In this document: positions 41,156-48,874 of the stretch, piece by piece
Layout: the number at the start of each line of letters is the position of its first letter
Position numbering within the stretch: position 1 is the stretch's first letter
Source: Neoasaia chiangmaiensis
GTDB taxonomy: Bacteria; Pseudomonadota; Alphaproteobacteria; Acetobacterales; Acetobacteraceae
Length of the DNA stretch: 64,000 bases
Assembly (NCBI RefSeq): GCF_002005465.1
Contig: NZ_CP014691.1
Location: 2,178,501-2,242,500 of the forward strand
Direction of reading: 5' to 3'
The notes under the pieces: model-generated
The model's input: only the letters and a program-made list of their open reading frames with translations
Database searches by the model: none
What the model was told of the DNA's origin: nothing
Translations under genes and position numbers: made by a program

Positions 41156-42222
41156 CGAGTGGTCTCCAGTAGCGTCGCAGAGTCCTGCGACAGGTCGAGG
41201 CACTTCCGCATCACGGTCGGGAGCGATTGCCCGGCCAGGTTGTCGGCCGGGCAGGCGAACCCAGCCATATCCGGGGCGAATCGATCGGTTCGTCCCTCGA
41301 ATACGGTCAAACGAAGGGTCAGATGCGTGAAAACATGCGTGATGATCCCGAGTTCGCGAAAACGCACCGGCATGGGCGCATCGCGCATGGCGTCGGCCGG
41401 TCGCCATGGTGTCTCGCGCCAGGCAGTGCCCGGAAATTCAGCCATGCCCGCGAGCAGGCCCGTTTCCGGACGGCGGCGCAACCACACCGCGCCGGAGGCA
41501 TCGCGCAGGATGAAGCAGGCGCCGAACCGCTCCGGCTTCGGTTGTTTCCGGGCGCGGCGCGGCAGGCTGGCGGCGATGCCGCGTGCATGGGCGGCGCAGG
41601 CCTCGCGCCATGGGCACAGACCGCATGCCGGATTGCGCGGCGTGCAGATCGTCGCGCCGAGGTCGAACAGGGCCTGGGCGAAATCGCTGGCGCGCGCCCG
41701 GGCCTGCGCACCGTCATTGAGTGTGGCGGCGCGTTGTGCGATCTGCCGTCTGCTTTGCGGCAGGGGTTCCTCGATCGCGAAGATGCGTGATGCGATGCGT
41801 TCGACATTGCCATCGACCGGAATAACCGGCACGCCGAAAGCGATCGCCGCGATGGCGCGCGCGGTGTAGTCGCCGATACCCGGCAGGGCGCGGAGTCCAT
41901 CGACCGTCTGGGGAAACGCGCCCTGATCGGCCAGAAGCCGGGCGCAGGCATGCAGGTTGCGGGCGCGGGTGTAATAACCAAGCCCTGCCCAAAGGGCGAG
42001 CACGTCGTCACGCGGAGCCTGTGCCAAGGCGTCGACCGTCGGGTATTTTTCGAGAAAGCGTGCGTAATAGGCTTTGACGGTGGCGACCGTTGTCTGTTGG
42101 AGCATGATTTCGCTCAGCCAGACGTGATAGGGTGTGGCCTGTCGACCGGGACGCGCGCGCCAGGGCAGGTCGCGTCGGTGCCGGTCATACCAGTGAAGCA
42201 GCGCGGAATCGGAAGGAATCAC
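41152..42222 (-). CDS. mutY: Adenine DNA glycosylase
   Basis: The 356-residue enzyme has the catalytic Glu in LSEIMLQQTTV and the helix-hairpin-helix LPGIGDYTARAI. Catalytic Asp is in PVDGNVER, and the iron-sulfur cluster is C-x6-C-x2-C-x5-C (CTPRNPACGLCPWREAC). A C-terminal Nudix-like domain (from about residue 230) recognises 8-oxoG. It removes A mispaired with 8-oxoG. The GTG at 42222 fits the family N-terminus; the 594-bp extension upstream is rejected. It is divergent from the DUF721 gene, whose start lies 9 bp away. Confidence 0.93.
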   Translation of the reverse strand: MIPSDSALLHWYDRHRRDLPWRARPGRQATPYHVWLSEIMLQQTTVATVKAYYARFLEKYPTVDALAQAPRDDVLALWAGLGYYTRARNLHACARLLADQGAFPQTVDGLRALPGIGDYTARAIAAIAFGVPVIPVDGNVERIASRIFAIEEPLPQSRRQIAQRAATLNDGAQARARASDFAQALFDLGATICTPRNPACGLCPWREACAAHARGIAASLPRRARKQPKPERFGACFILRDASGAVWLRRRPETGLLAGMAEFPGTAWRETPWRPADAMRDAPMPVRFRELGIITHVFTHLTLRLTVFEGRTDRFAPDMAGFACPADNLAGQSLPTVMRKCLDLSQDSATLLETTR

Positions 42223-42231
42223 GCTCGCGAT

Positions 42232-42771
42232 ATGACGAAGGAAACGCAGCGCGGCAAGAGGCGCACCACCACAGCACCGGCGCCGGTGTGGGAAAAACGC
42301 AGCTTCAAGGCGCGCACGCTGGGCAGCATCCTGCCGACCGTCACGCAGCCCGCCATGCGCAGGAATAACGGCGCTGCGGTGCGTCTGCTGCTGGACTGGC
42401 CGGATATCGTTGGTACGGCGCTGGCGCGTGAGACCGTGCCGCGGCGCCTTTCGGCCGGGACGCTGACGGTCGCCTGCTCGGGGCCGGTGGCGATGGAGTT
42501 GCAACATCTTGCGCCGCAACTGATCGAACGTATCAACGCCCATTGCGGTCCGAATCGCACGGGGCCCCTGTTCGCGCAGGAACAGGCGCTGGTGGTGCGG
42601 CTGAAGATATTGCAGGACGCGACCGTCGCCCAACCGGCACGGCCGAGCCCACAGGCACCCCCGGCGCCTGTCACGCTGCCCGATATGGCGGATGGGCCCC
42701 TCCGCGATGTTCTGGCGCGTCTTGGCGGGCATGTGCGTCATCGACGAGCCAGCGCGCGCAACAAGATATGA
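42232..42771 (+). CDS. DUF721 / DciA-like protein
   Basis: The 179-residue protein has the DUF721 core: LLDWPDIVGTALARETVPRRL, GTLTVACSGPVAMELQHLAPQLIERIN (extent described), and a following VVRLKIL strand, then a Pro/Ala-rich tail. Family members of this domain include DciA, the loader of replicative helicase in many bacteria. It is divergent from mutY, as seen in other alphaproteobacteria. Whether it acts as a helicase loader here is inference. Confidence 0.75.
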   Translation: MTKETQRGKRRTTTAPAPVWEKRSFKARTLGSILPTVTQPAMRRNNGAAVRLLLDWPDIVGTALARETVPRRLSAGTLTVACSGPVAMELQHLAPQLIERINAHCGPNRTGPLFAQEQALVVRLKILQDATVAQPARPSPQAPPAPVTLPDMADGPLRDVLARLGGHVRHRRASARNKI

Positions 42772-42923
42772 CATCCATGGCGGGAAACCGTGTTTCTTTG
42801 TGACAGTTGGATGCAAACACGTATCAGGTCCGCCCTTTTCCCGGCGTAATACACAAACAATATCTGCTCGATGATCGATTGCCCGTTTAGTCCCGCACAG
42901 ACATGGGACATGGAGGAAACAAA

Positions 42924-43511
42924 ATGACGATGAGGAAAAAAGCCATCCTGTTGGTTGCGGCCTTGTCGATCGATGCTTCGTTTCCGGTCGCTTATGCGCA
43001 GCATGGCGGGGGTTTCCATGGTGGTGGCGGCTTTCACGGTGGCGGCGGCGGTTTCCATGGCGGCGGTTTTCGCGGTGGCGGGTTCGGTGGTCCGGGTTTT
43101 CACGGGGGCCCGGGCTTTCACGGTGGCATGGGCGTAGGGTTTCGCGGCGGTCCCGGCTTTCATGGCGGACCGGGTTTCGTCGGACGACCGGGCTTTTATG
43201 GCGGCTATCGTGGCTTCGGCGGCTGGGGTCGGCGTTGGGGCGGCGGCTGGCGTGGGCCCGGCTGGGGCTGGGGTGGCCCCGGGTGGGGCGGCTACGGCTG
43301 GGGGATGCCCGGCTGGGGTGGCGGCTGGGGCTGGGGCGGTTGGGGCCTTGGTTTCGGCCTGCTGACCGGTGCGGCCATCGGCGCCGCAGCCGCCTCCCCC
43401 TATTATAACGGTTACTATGGCGGAGGATATTACCCGCCGCCTGTCGCTTATGGTTATGCTCCCGGCTATGCGCCTCCGGTTTACACAGAGCCTTACCCCG
43501 GCGGTTACTGA
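42924..43511 (+). CDS. Secreted glycine-rich repeat protein
   Basis: The 195-residue protein has a signal peptide (to about residue 25, AYAQ). The low-complexity mature part consists of GFHGG/GGGFHGG repeats, then Gly-Trp-rich stretches, a hydrophobic GAAIGAAAASPYY segment and a Tyr/Pro-rich tail. GGAGG precedes the ATG at 42924; an earlier ATG at 42903 is less likely. Role unknown; such proteins are seen in envelope or stress contexts. His-rich repeats might bind metal, which is inference. It is convergent with flgH, 13 bp apart. Confidence 0.6.
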   Translation: MTMRKKAILLVAALSIDASFPVAYAQHGGGFHGGGGFHGGGGGFHGGGFRGGGFGGPGFHGGPGFHGGMGVGFRGGPGFHGGPGFVGRPGFYGGYRGFGGWGRRWGGGWRGPGWGWGGPGWGGYGWGMPGWGGGWGWGGWGLGFGLLTGAAIGAAAASPYYNGYYGGGYYPPPVAYGYAPGYAPPVYTEPYPGGY

Positions 43512-43524
43512 GTCCGCATGAACG

Positions 43525-44280
43525 CTAGAAGGGCAGTACGGCGTCCATGAACTGCTGCCCGTAGCGCGGTTGTTGCAGTTGGGTGAGCGTGCCGCGCCCG
43601 CCATAGGAGATGCGGGCCTCGGCCATTCGGTCGTGCGTGACGGTGTTGTCGGCGGTAATATCCTGCGGTCGCACGATCCCGCTGACATTCAGCTCTCGCA
43701 GCTCGCTGTTCACCCGTACTTCCTGACGCGCCATCACGACGAAATTGCCATTGGGCAGCAGCTGCGTGATGGTGCCGGCCAGCCGGAGCGTCACGGTCTC
43801 GTTGCGTGTGATCTTTCCTGTCGATGCAGCGTCGTTACTGCTGCTGGTCGACAGTGAGTTAGCACCTGTCAGCTGCGCCACCACCTTCTGCTTGACCCCG
43901 AAAAGATTCGGAATGCCGAATTTCTCGTTGCCGGTACGTTGTGCGGTCGTGTTGTTGTTGAGGCTGGCGGTATCTGTGATATCGACCACGACCGTAACGA
44001 GATCGCCGACCTGAGATGCCCGTTGATCCTTGAAGAAGGCCCGGCTTCCACTACGCCACAGGCTCGCGGGTTCGGAAGGTGGTGCCTGCAGGGGCGGCAT
44101 CGGCATGGTCAGAGGCCGGTAGCTGGCTGCCAGGGTCGGGTCCGCGATTTGTGTCATGCGCGGCGGCCGACCGATTTCCGCGATCTGCGCAAGATTGCCG
44201 CAGCCGGCCAGAAGCGGCAGGGCGAGCCATATCGGCCATCTGACGATCAACCGTGTTCCTGCTGTCTTCCGGTGCTCCAT
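43525..44280 (-). CDS. flgH: Flagellar L-ring protein FlgH
   Basis: The 251-residue outer-membrane lipoprotein has lipobox LLAGC. Family segments include SLWRSGSRAFFKDQRASQVGDLVTVVVDI (extent), SLNNNTTAQR, VTLRLAGTITQLLPNGNFVV and GIVRPQDITADNTV. It forms the L ring of the flagellar basal body. It is last in the flgF-flgG-flgA-flgH set. A 67-bp gap separates it from flgA. Confidence 0.93.
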   Translation of the reverse strand: MEHRKTAGTRLIVRWPIWLALPLLAGCGNLAQIAEIGRPPRMTQIADPTLAASYRPLTMPMPPLQAPPSEPASLWRSGSRAFFKDQRASQVGDLVTVVVDITDTASLNNNTTAQRTGNEKFGIPNLFGVKQKVVAQLTGANSLSTSSSNDAASTGKITRNETVTLRLAGTITQLLPNGNFVVMARQEVRVNSELRELNVSGIVRPQDITADNTVTHDRMAEARISYGGRGTLTQLQQPRYGQQFMDAVLPF

Positions 44281-44347
44281 GGCATCATATCAGCATGTCG
44301 ATGGTAAACCGCCGGTTAACATGGCCGGGACTGGCGGACATGGAAGA

Positions 44348-45313
44348 TCAAAAATCATGCGCGGTGCCAGAGTGGTTGTCGAACGGCGTCGGGACCATGC
44401 CGGGAATGACCTCGATAACTGAATGATCCACGATACGACCGGTGACGACCATCCGCGTTCCGGGATTGAGCGCGCGAATCATGTCGTCGCGACCGCCGCT
44501 CTCCAGCGCAAGCCCGGAGACGGTCACGTGCATCGAGGGTGTGTTGTAGGACATGACAACCGGCATGTTCTTGCGGATCAACATGGGGTGGACAAGCTGG
44601 CGCGCCCCGACCGGGGAGCCCGCGCCGATCGTGCCGCGGGCTGTCAGGCCCAGGGCCTCCGTCGCGTCGTGCAACGTGTCGTCCGCCAGTCCGTCTTCGC
44701 GCATCATGACAAGGGTGACGTTCTCCGGAAGCACGGGATCGCCCTGTCGGATGGCATGACGCAGGACCACGACCTGCGTGCTGCGCGTGACGTCGCCGAC
44801 AAGATGGAACTCGGTCGGCGTGGGCAGATCGAATGCAAGCAGGGCTGAAAAATGCCCGCTGATATTCGGTGTGTAACTGATATGCGTCAGGCGCGGCGTG
44901 GCCCCGGCATCGAGGGAAACGACGATCGGCGTGAAGTTGGATAGTTCGATATCAGTGTCGTTTTCAGGCAGATGGAGGGCGTTGCGCAGCAATCGCACGA
45001 TGTCGTTCCGCCCATATGTCCGCGCACCGTGAATGACCGTCGTGCTGACCAGTGGCGATGCCTCCGGCCAGTCCACGCCATACTGTGCCGCGATGGCGGT
45101 GAGTTGCGGACCGCCGACCGTATAGCTTTTCCCAAGCTCGGGCGCATCGCCGAGCGTGGCGTCCTGCCCGGGCGGCAGGCCACCGAACAGATCGGAAAGG
45201 CGCACCTTGTCGCCATGCAGGACGACTTCCGTATGCAACGTGGCGGCGCCGGCGGGTGCCGCGCCGAGCGTCGCCAGCAGGCCAAGCACGCGGAGATGGA
45301 TTTTAGCGGCCAA
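44348..45313 (-). CDS. flgA: Flagellar P-ring assembly chaperone FlgA
   Basis: The 321-residue periplasmic protein has a signal peptide (APAGAATL). Its C-terminal SAF/ChapFlgA domain has VVVLRHAIRQGDPVLPENV, ARGTIGAGSPVGARQL and MPVVMSYNTPSMHVTVSG. It helps assemble the FlgI P ring. Its start overlaps the flgG end by 11 bp. Position between flgG and flgH is typical of alphaproteobacteria. FlgI is not in the window. Confidence 0.9.
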   Translation of the reverse strand: MAAKIHLRVLGLLATLGAAPAGAATLHTEVVLHGDKVRLSDLFGGLPPGQDATLGDAPELGKSYTVGGPQLTAIAAQYGVDWPEASPLVSTTVIHGARTYGRNDIVRLLRNALHLPENDTDIELSNFTPIVVSLDAGATPRLTHISYTPNISGHFSALLAFDLPTPTEFHLVGDVTRSTQVVVLRHAIRQGDPVLPENVTLVMMREDGLADDTLHDATEALGLTARGTIGAGSPVGARQLVHPMLIRKNMPVVMSYNTPSMHVTVSGLALESGGRDDMIRALNPGTRMVVTGRIVDHSVIEVIPGMVPTPFDNHSGTAHDF

Positions 45314-46091
45314 GATTGGTCAGCGTCTGCATCATGTCGTCGGAAGCGGTGATGACCTTGCTGTTCATTTCATAGGCGCGCTGGGCGCTGATCAGGTCGG
45401 TGATCTCGGTGACGACGTTGACGTTCGAACTTTCGACATAGCCCTGCATGACGGACCCGAAGCCGGTCGTGTTCGGCGTGCCGACGATGGGATCTCCCGA
45501 TGCCTCGGTCTGGACGAAAAGATTCTGCCCCATCGCCGACAGGCCGTTCTCGTTGGCAAAGGTCGCGATCTGCATCTGGCCCACGATCTGGGGCTGGGTC
45601 TGTCCGGCGACGGTGACGCTGATCTGCCCCGACTGATCCACGGAAACGGACTGTGCGTTGTTCGGCACGTTGATCGGCGGATTGAGCGCATAGCCATCCG
45701 CCGTGACGATCGTGCCGTCATTGGCGAGCGACAGCGTGCCGTCGCGTGTATAGGCCGTCTGGCCCGAGGGCAATGTGACCTGGAAATAGCCCTTTCCCTG
45801 GATGGCGAAATCCAGGGAGTTGCTTGTCTGCTCCAGATTGCCCTGTTCGTTGATGCGATAGATGGCGGCTGTCTTGACGCCCAGACCCACCTGCGCGCCC
45901 GCCGGCACGATCGTGCCGGTATCCGAACTGGTGGTGCCGACGCGGCGCATGTTCTGATAGATCAGGTCCTGGAATTCCGCACGGGAGCGCTTGTAGCCGG
46001 TGGTCGTCATGTTGGCGATGTTGTTGGAGATCGTCTCCACGTTGGTTTGCTGCGCCTGCATGCCGGTGCCGGCGATATCGAGAGATCGCAT
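45303..46091 (-). CDS. flgG: Flagellar distal rod protein FlgG
   Basis: The 262-residue rod protein has the N-terminal helix MRSLDIAGTGMQAQQTNVETISNNIANM, given here as a region at residues 1-28, a beta-rich middle and a C-terminal helix (VNVVTEITDLISAQRAYEMNSKVI region). It forms the distal rod. It lies 30 bp after flgF and overlaps flgA. Confidence 0.95.
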   Translation of the reverse strand: MRSLDIAGTGMQAQQTNVETISNNIANMTTTGYKRSRAEFQDLIYQNMRRVGTTSSDTGTIVPAGAQVGLGVKTAAIYRINEQGNLEQTSNSLDFAIQGKGYFQVTLPSGQTAYTRDGTLSLANDGTIVTADGYALNPPINVPNNAQSVSVDQSGQISVTVAGQTQPQIVGQMQIATFANENGLSAMGQNLFVQTEASGDPIVGTPNTTGFGSVMQGYVESSNVNVVTEITDLISAQRAYEMNSKVITASDDMMQTLTNLGR

Positions 46092-46121
46092 GAGCGGATT
46101 ATCCTAGAGAAGGTCTGAAGA

Positions 46122-46862
46122 TCAGGACTGGACCTGGACGATCTTGGCGATGGCGTCCTGCTGGCGCGTCGCTTCGCTGCTGACGAATTGCGAGACGAAC
46201 TGAAAATCGCGCTGGATCTGCATCATGTGCGTCATCTCGGACATGATCTGCACGTTGCTGCCTTCGATCATGCCCTGCATCAGTTTCGGGTTGTCGGCGG
46301 GGCGGGTTGGCCCTTCGGCCAACAGGAGTTTGCCGCCTTCGGACGTCATCCTGTTGCTGTCCTGCGGCATGACGATGCCGATCTGTCCGGCGATGCCGCT
46401 TTCGGTCGTTATCGTGCCGTCGGCGGAAACGGTGACGTCATGATCGGCGGCGGGCAGGCGAATGGGCTGTCCGTCGCGATCCAGAAGGGGGTTTGCGGCT
46501 TCGTCCGTAACCGTGCCGTCCGTCAGGCGTTCGAACCGTCCCGACCGTGTCAGACGGGTGCCATTCGGTGTCTGGACCGTGAAGTAGCCTTCCCCGCCAA
46601 TCGCGAGATCGAGCGGATTGCCGGTCTGCTGTAGTTGCCCCTGTGCGAGATCGCGGAACGTGGCCAGATCCTGCGTGTAGGCCTGGGTCTCGCCGCCTGT
46701 CGTCACGTTGTCGCCGTCCTGCCGGGACAGATAGTCACTGAACAGGACGTGCTGGCCTTTGTAACCAGCCGTCGAGGCATTGGCGATGTTGTTGGCCACG
46801 ACGCTCATGGCGCGTTGCTGGGCATCGAGTCTCGACAGGGCGATATAGGTGGCGTTTTCCAT
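46122..46862 (-). CDS. flgF: Flagellar rod protein FlgF
   Basis: The 246-residue rod protein begins MENATYIALSRLDAQQRAMSVVANNIANA (residues 1-29) and ends with a helical VQIMSEMTHMMQIQRDFQ segment, as in FlgF. The start at 46862 has AAGGA 7 bp upstream; a 13-residue extension to 46901 is less likely. It is the first gene of the flg set, 72 bp downstream of the small ORF preceded by a Fur-type promoter. Confidence 0.93.
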   Translation of the reverse strand: MENATYIALSRLDAQQRAMSVVANNIANASTAGYKGQHVLFSDYLSRQDGDNVTTGGETQAYTQDLATFRDLAQGQLQQTGNPLDLAIGGEGYFTVQTPNGTRLTRSGRFERLTDGTVTDEAANPLLDRDGQPIRLPAADHDVTVSADGTITTESGIAGQIGIVMPQDSNRMTSEGGKLLLAEGPTRPADNPKLMQGMIEGSNVQIMSEMTHMMQIQRDFQFVSQFVSSEATRQQDAIAKIVQVQS

Positions 46863-46934
46863 GAACCGGTCCTTGCGTTCCGGCGCATTATGGCCCGTCA
46901 ATCCTTGCCAAAAGGTTGACGTCCGGACGTGATC

Positions 46935-47117
46935 CTATGCCGGTGACGCGCGTTCGTCGGCTTTTTCGTCAACCGGCGCCCGATCGGGGTCGAGGCCAAG
47001 AAACTCCCATGCCGACGACCAGTCCAGACTCGTTCGACGGGGTGCGGTGATGGCGAGGAGGTGAGCGATTTCCGAGGCGCCGGTCGAGAGATGTCGGATC
47101 ATGCCAGAGGCTTTCAT
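46935..47117 (-). CDS. 60-residue ORF behind a Fur-type promoter
   Basis: The frame encodes a small soluble protein (MKASGMIRHLSTGASE... LDWSSAWEFLGLDPDR... ending SPA) with no Cys and no recognised family. Third codon positions look GC-biased like real genes here. There is no good ribosome binding site before the ATG at 47117 or the second ATG at 47102. With the promoter +1 expected near 47130, the RNA would have a very short leader. Either this is a Fur-repressed small protein or the transcript is a small RNA; flgF lies 72 bp downstream. Confidence 0.4.
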   Translation of the reverse strand: MKASGMIRHLSTGASEIAHLLAITAPRRTSLDWSSAWEFLGLDPDRAPVDEKADERASPA

Positions 47118-47136
47118 TCAGACGATGTCTGCCGCC

Positions 47137-47165
47137 ACCATAACGATAATGATAATCGTTCTCAA
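47137..47165 (-). promoter_or_regulatory. Strong candidate promoter with Fur box inside the spacer
   Basis: On the minus strand TTGAGA (47160-47165), a 17-bp spacer and TATGGT (47137-47142) form a near-consensus sigma-70 promoter. It drives leftwards towards the 60-residue ORF and flgF. The Fur site at 47145-47163 fills the spacer. Confidence 0.7.
47145..47163. promoter_or_regulatory. Fur box
   Basis: GATAATGATAATCGTTCTC matches the classical 19-bp Fur consensus GATAATGATAATCATTATC at 17 of 19 positions. It lies between the -35 and -10 of the promoter above, the ideal place for iron-dependent repression. Confidence 0.8.
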
Positions 47166-47186
47166 CAAACAAATATATCGAAGGTC

Positions 47187-48338
47187 TTAGTTGTCTTGCC
47201 GGTAGGGGGAGAAAGACGACAGCGCGTCGATCTCCGCATGAATGGCCAGGCGCTCGTGTTCGAGGAAATCCGCCACGGCATCGCGCAGGGCCGGGTCGCG
47301 GATGTAATGGGCGGAGCGGGTCAGGCTCGGCAGGTAGCCGCGCTGGATTTTGTGTTCGCCCTGTGCGCCGGCCTCCACGCGTGAGAGGCCTTGCGCAATG
47401 GCGAAATCGATGGCGCGGTAATAGCAGAGTTCGAAATGCAGGAAGGGCCAGTCGCCCGTGCATCCCCAGTTGCGGCCGAACAGCGTGTCCGTGCCGATCA
47501 GGTTCAGCGCGGCGGCCACAGGCGCGCCGTCATGCTCGGCTGTCATTAACACGACACGGTCGCCAAGTCGTTCGGCGAGGCGGGGAAAGAAGCTCTCCGT
47601 CAGATAGGCGCTGCCCCATTTCCGATCGACCGTCGATTGATAGAAGCGATAGAAGGCACGCCAGTCAGCCGATGTGATGGCATCGCCCTGCTTGGTATGG
47701 AAGGTCAGGCCGCAATTCTGCGCGTCACGGCGTTCGCGGCGGATGCTCTTGCGTTTGCGAGAGGAAAGGGCGGCGAGGAAATCCTCAAAATCGCCATAGG
47801 CCCGGTTGTGCCAGTGATACTGCACGCCCAGACGCGGCAGCCAGCCATCTTCCGCGAGTTGCGCCTGCTCGTTTTCGAGGCAGAACGTCGCATGCACGGA
47901 GGAAAGACCGAGTTCCCCACAGGCCTGCGCGATGGCCTGGCCCAGTGCCTGTGCAACCGCATCGGGCGCGGGCTGGTCGGGATGGACGAGCAGGCGGGGG
48001 CCCGGCACGGGTGAGAACGGGACGGCAAGCTGGAACTTGGGATAGTAGCGCCCGCCGGCCTCTTCGTAGGCATTGGCCCAGGCGTGGTCGAAGACGTATT
48101 CGCCGAAGGAATGCCCCTTGCCGTAGAGCGGTGCGACAGCGGCGACGGTCTCGTCCCCATGGCGCAGCACGGCATGGCGCGGCAACCAGCCGGTACGCGG
48201 ACCGACCGAGCCGCTGTCTTCCAGGGCTGAAAGAAAGCCGTGGGTGACGAAAGGATTGTCCGGTCCCGCGCAGCGGTCCCAGAGAGCGGGGTCGATCTCG
48301 TGGATCGAGGCATGAAGCGTGAGCGACCAATCCGGCAT
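47187..48338 (-). CDS. DUF482 GNAT-like / FemAB-type acyltransferase
   Basis: The 383-residue protein matches the DUF482 family (peptidogalycan-biosynthesis-like). Key segments are FVTHGFLSALEDSGSVG near the start, DHAWANAYEEAGGRYYPKFQ, LSSRKRKSIRRERRDA, GRNWGCTGDWPFLHFELCYYRAIDFAI (extent) and GEHKIQRGYLPSL. The fold is FemAB/GNAT-like; substrate is unknown. Start 48338 is by family alignment; the frame to 48374 is a bit longer. It ends just beyond the Fur promoter, running away from it. Confidence 0.8.
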   Translation of the reverse strand: MPDWSLTLHASIHEIDPALWDRCAGPDNPFVTHGFLSALEDSGSVGPRTGWLPRHAVLRHGDETVAAVAPLYGKGHSFGEYVFDHAWANAYEEAGGRYYPKFQLAVPFSPVPGPRLLVHPDQPAPDAVAQALGQAIAQACGELGLSSVHATFCLENEQAQLAEDGWLPRLGVQYHWHNRAYGDFEDFLAALSSRKRKSIRRERRDAQNCGLTFHTKQGDAITSADWRAFYRFYQSTVDRKWGSAYLTESFFPRLAERLGDRVVLMTAEHDGAPVAAALNLIGTDTLFGRNWGCTGDWPFLHFELCYYRAIDFAIAQGLSRVEAGAQGEHKIQRGYLPSLTRSAHYIRDPALRDAVADFLEHERLAIHAEIDALSSFSPYRQDN

Positions 48339-48380
48339 GACCCCGAATGTGGGCCGCGCACGCGTCAAATGCAAAAACTA

Positions 48381-48845
48381 TCAGCCGATCTCGAGGATCG
48401 CCTCGACTTCCACGGGCGCATCCAGTGGCAGGGAGGGCACGCCGATGGTCGAGCGCGCATGACGGCCGGCATCGCCGAACACGGCCACCGCCAGATCGGA
48501 GGCGCCGTTCATCACGGCGGCATGCTGGGTGAATTCCGGCGTGCAGGCGATGAAGCCGCCCAGCCGCACCACGCGCTTGACCCGGGAGAGATCGCCGATC
48601 GCGGCTTCCACCTGCGCCAGGACGTTCAGCAGGCATGCCTGCGCGCATTCCTTGCCGGTTTCGGGCGAGATGGCGGCGCCGAGTTTGCCGGTTGCCTTGA
48701 GTTTGCCGTCGACCAGCGGCAACTGGCCGGAAACCACCAGCGTGCTGCCGGTCTGCACGGCAGCGACGTAGGTGGCAACCGGGGCGGCGGCCTGCGGCAG
48801 GGTCAGGCCGAGGGCTTTCAGGCGATCCTGAGGTGTTTCGGACAT
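48381..48845 (-). CDS. RidA-family protein
   Basis: The 154-residue protein has the YjgF/RidA layout: GSTLVVSGQLPLVDGKL, LLNVLAQVEAAIGDLSRVKRVVRLGGFI (extent) and a C-terminal HARSTIGVPSLPLDAPVEVEAIL with the Arg used to bind carboxylates. It probably deaminates reactive enamine/imine intermediates. It is in the subgroup longer than 130 residues. It lies 42 bp upstream of the DUF482 gene and 29 bp downstream of the NrdJ-like gene, on the same strand. Confidence 0.85.
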   Translation of the reverse strand: MSETPQDRLKALGLTLPQAAAPVATYVAAVQTGSTLVVSGQLPLVDGKLKATGKLGAAISPETGKECAQACLLNVLAQVEAAIGDLSRVKRVVRLGGFIACTPEFTQHAAVMNGASDLAVAVFGDAGRHARSTIGVPSLPLDAPVEVEAILEIG

Positions 48846-48874
48846 GGGTGATCGGTCTCCGTTCGGGTACATCG

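Noticed and set aside
43000-43500. CRISPR-like or DNA-level repeat array in the GFHGG region
   Set aside because: The repeats are codon-level glycine/histidine repeats within one frame, of uneven spacing, with no spacers; no CRISPR array was seen in the window.
46914-46925. Palindrome ACGTCCGGACGT near flgF as an operator
   Set aside because: A 12-bp palindrome is easily found by chance in GC-rich DNA and no second copy or known motif supports it.
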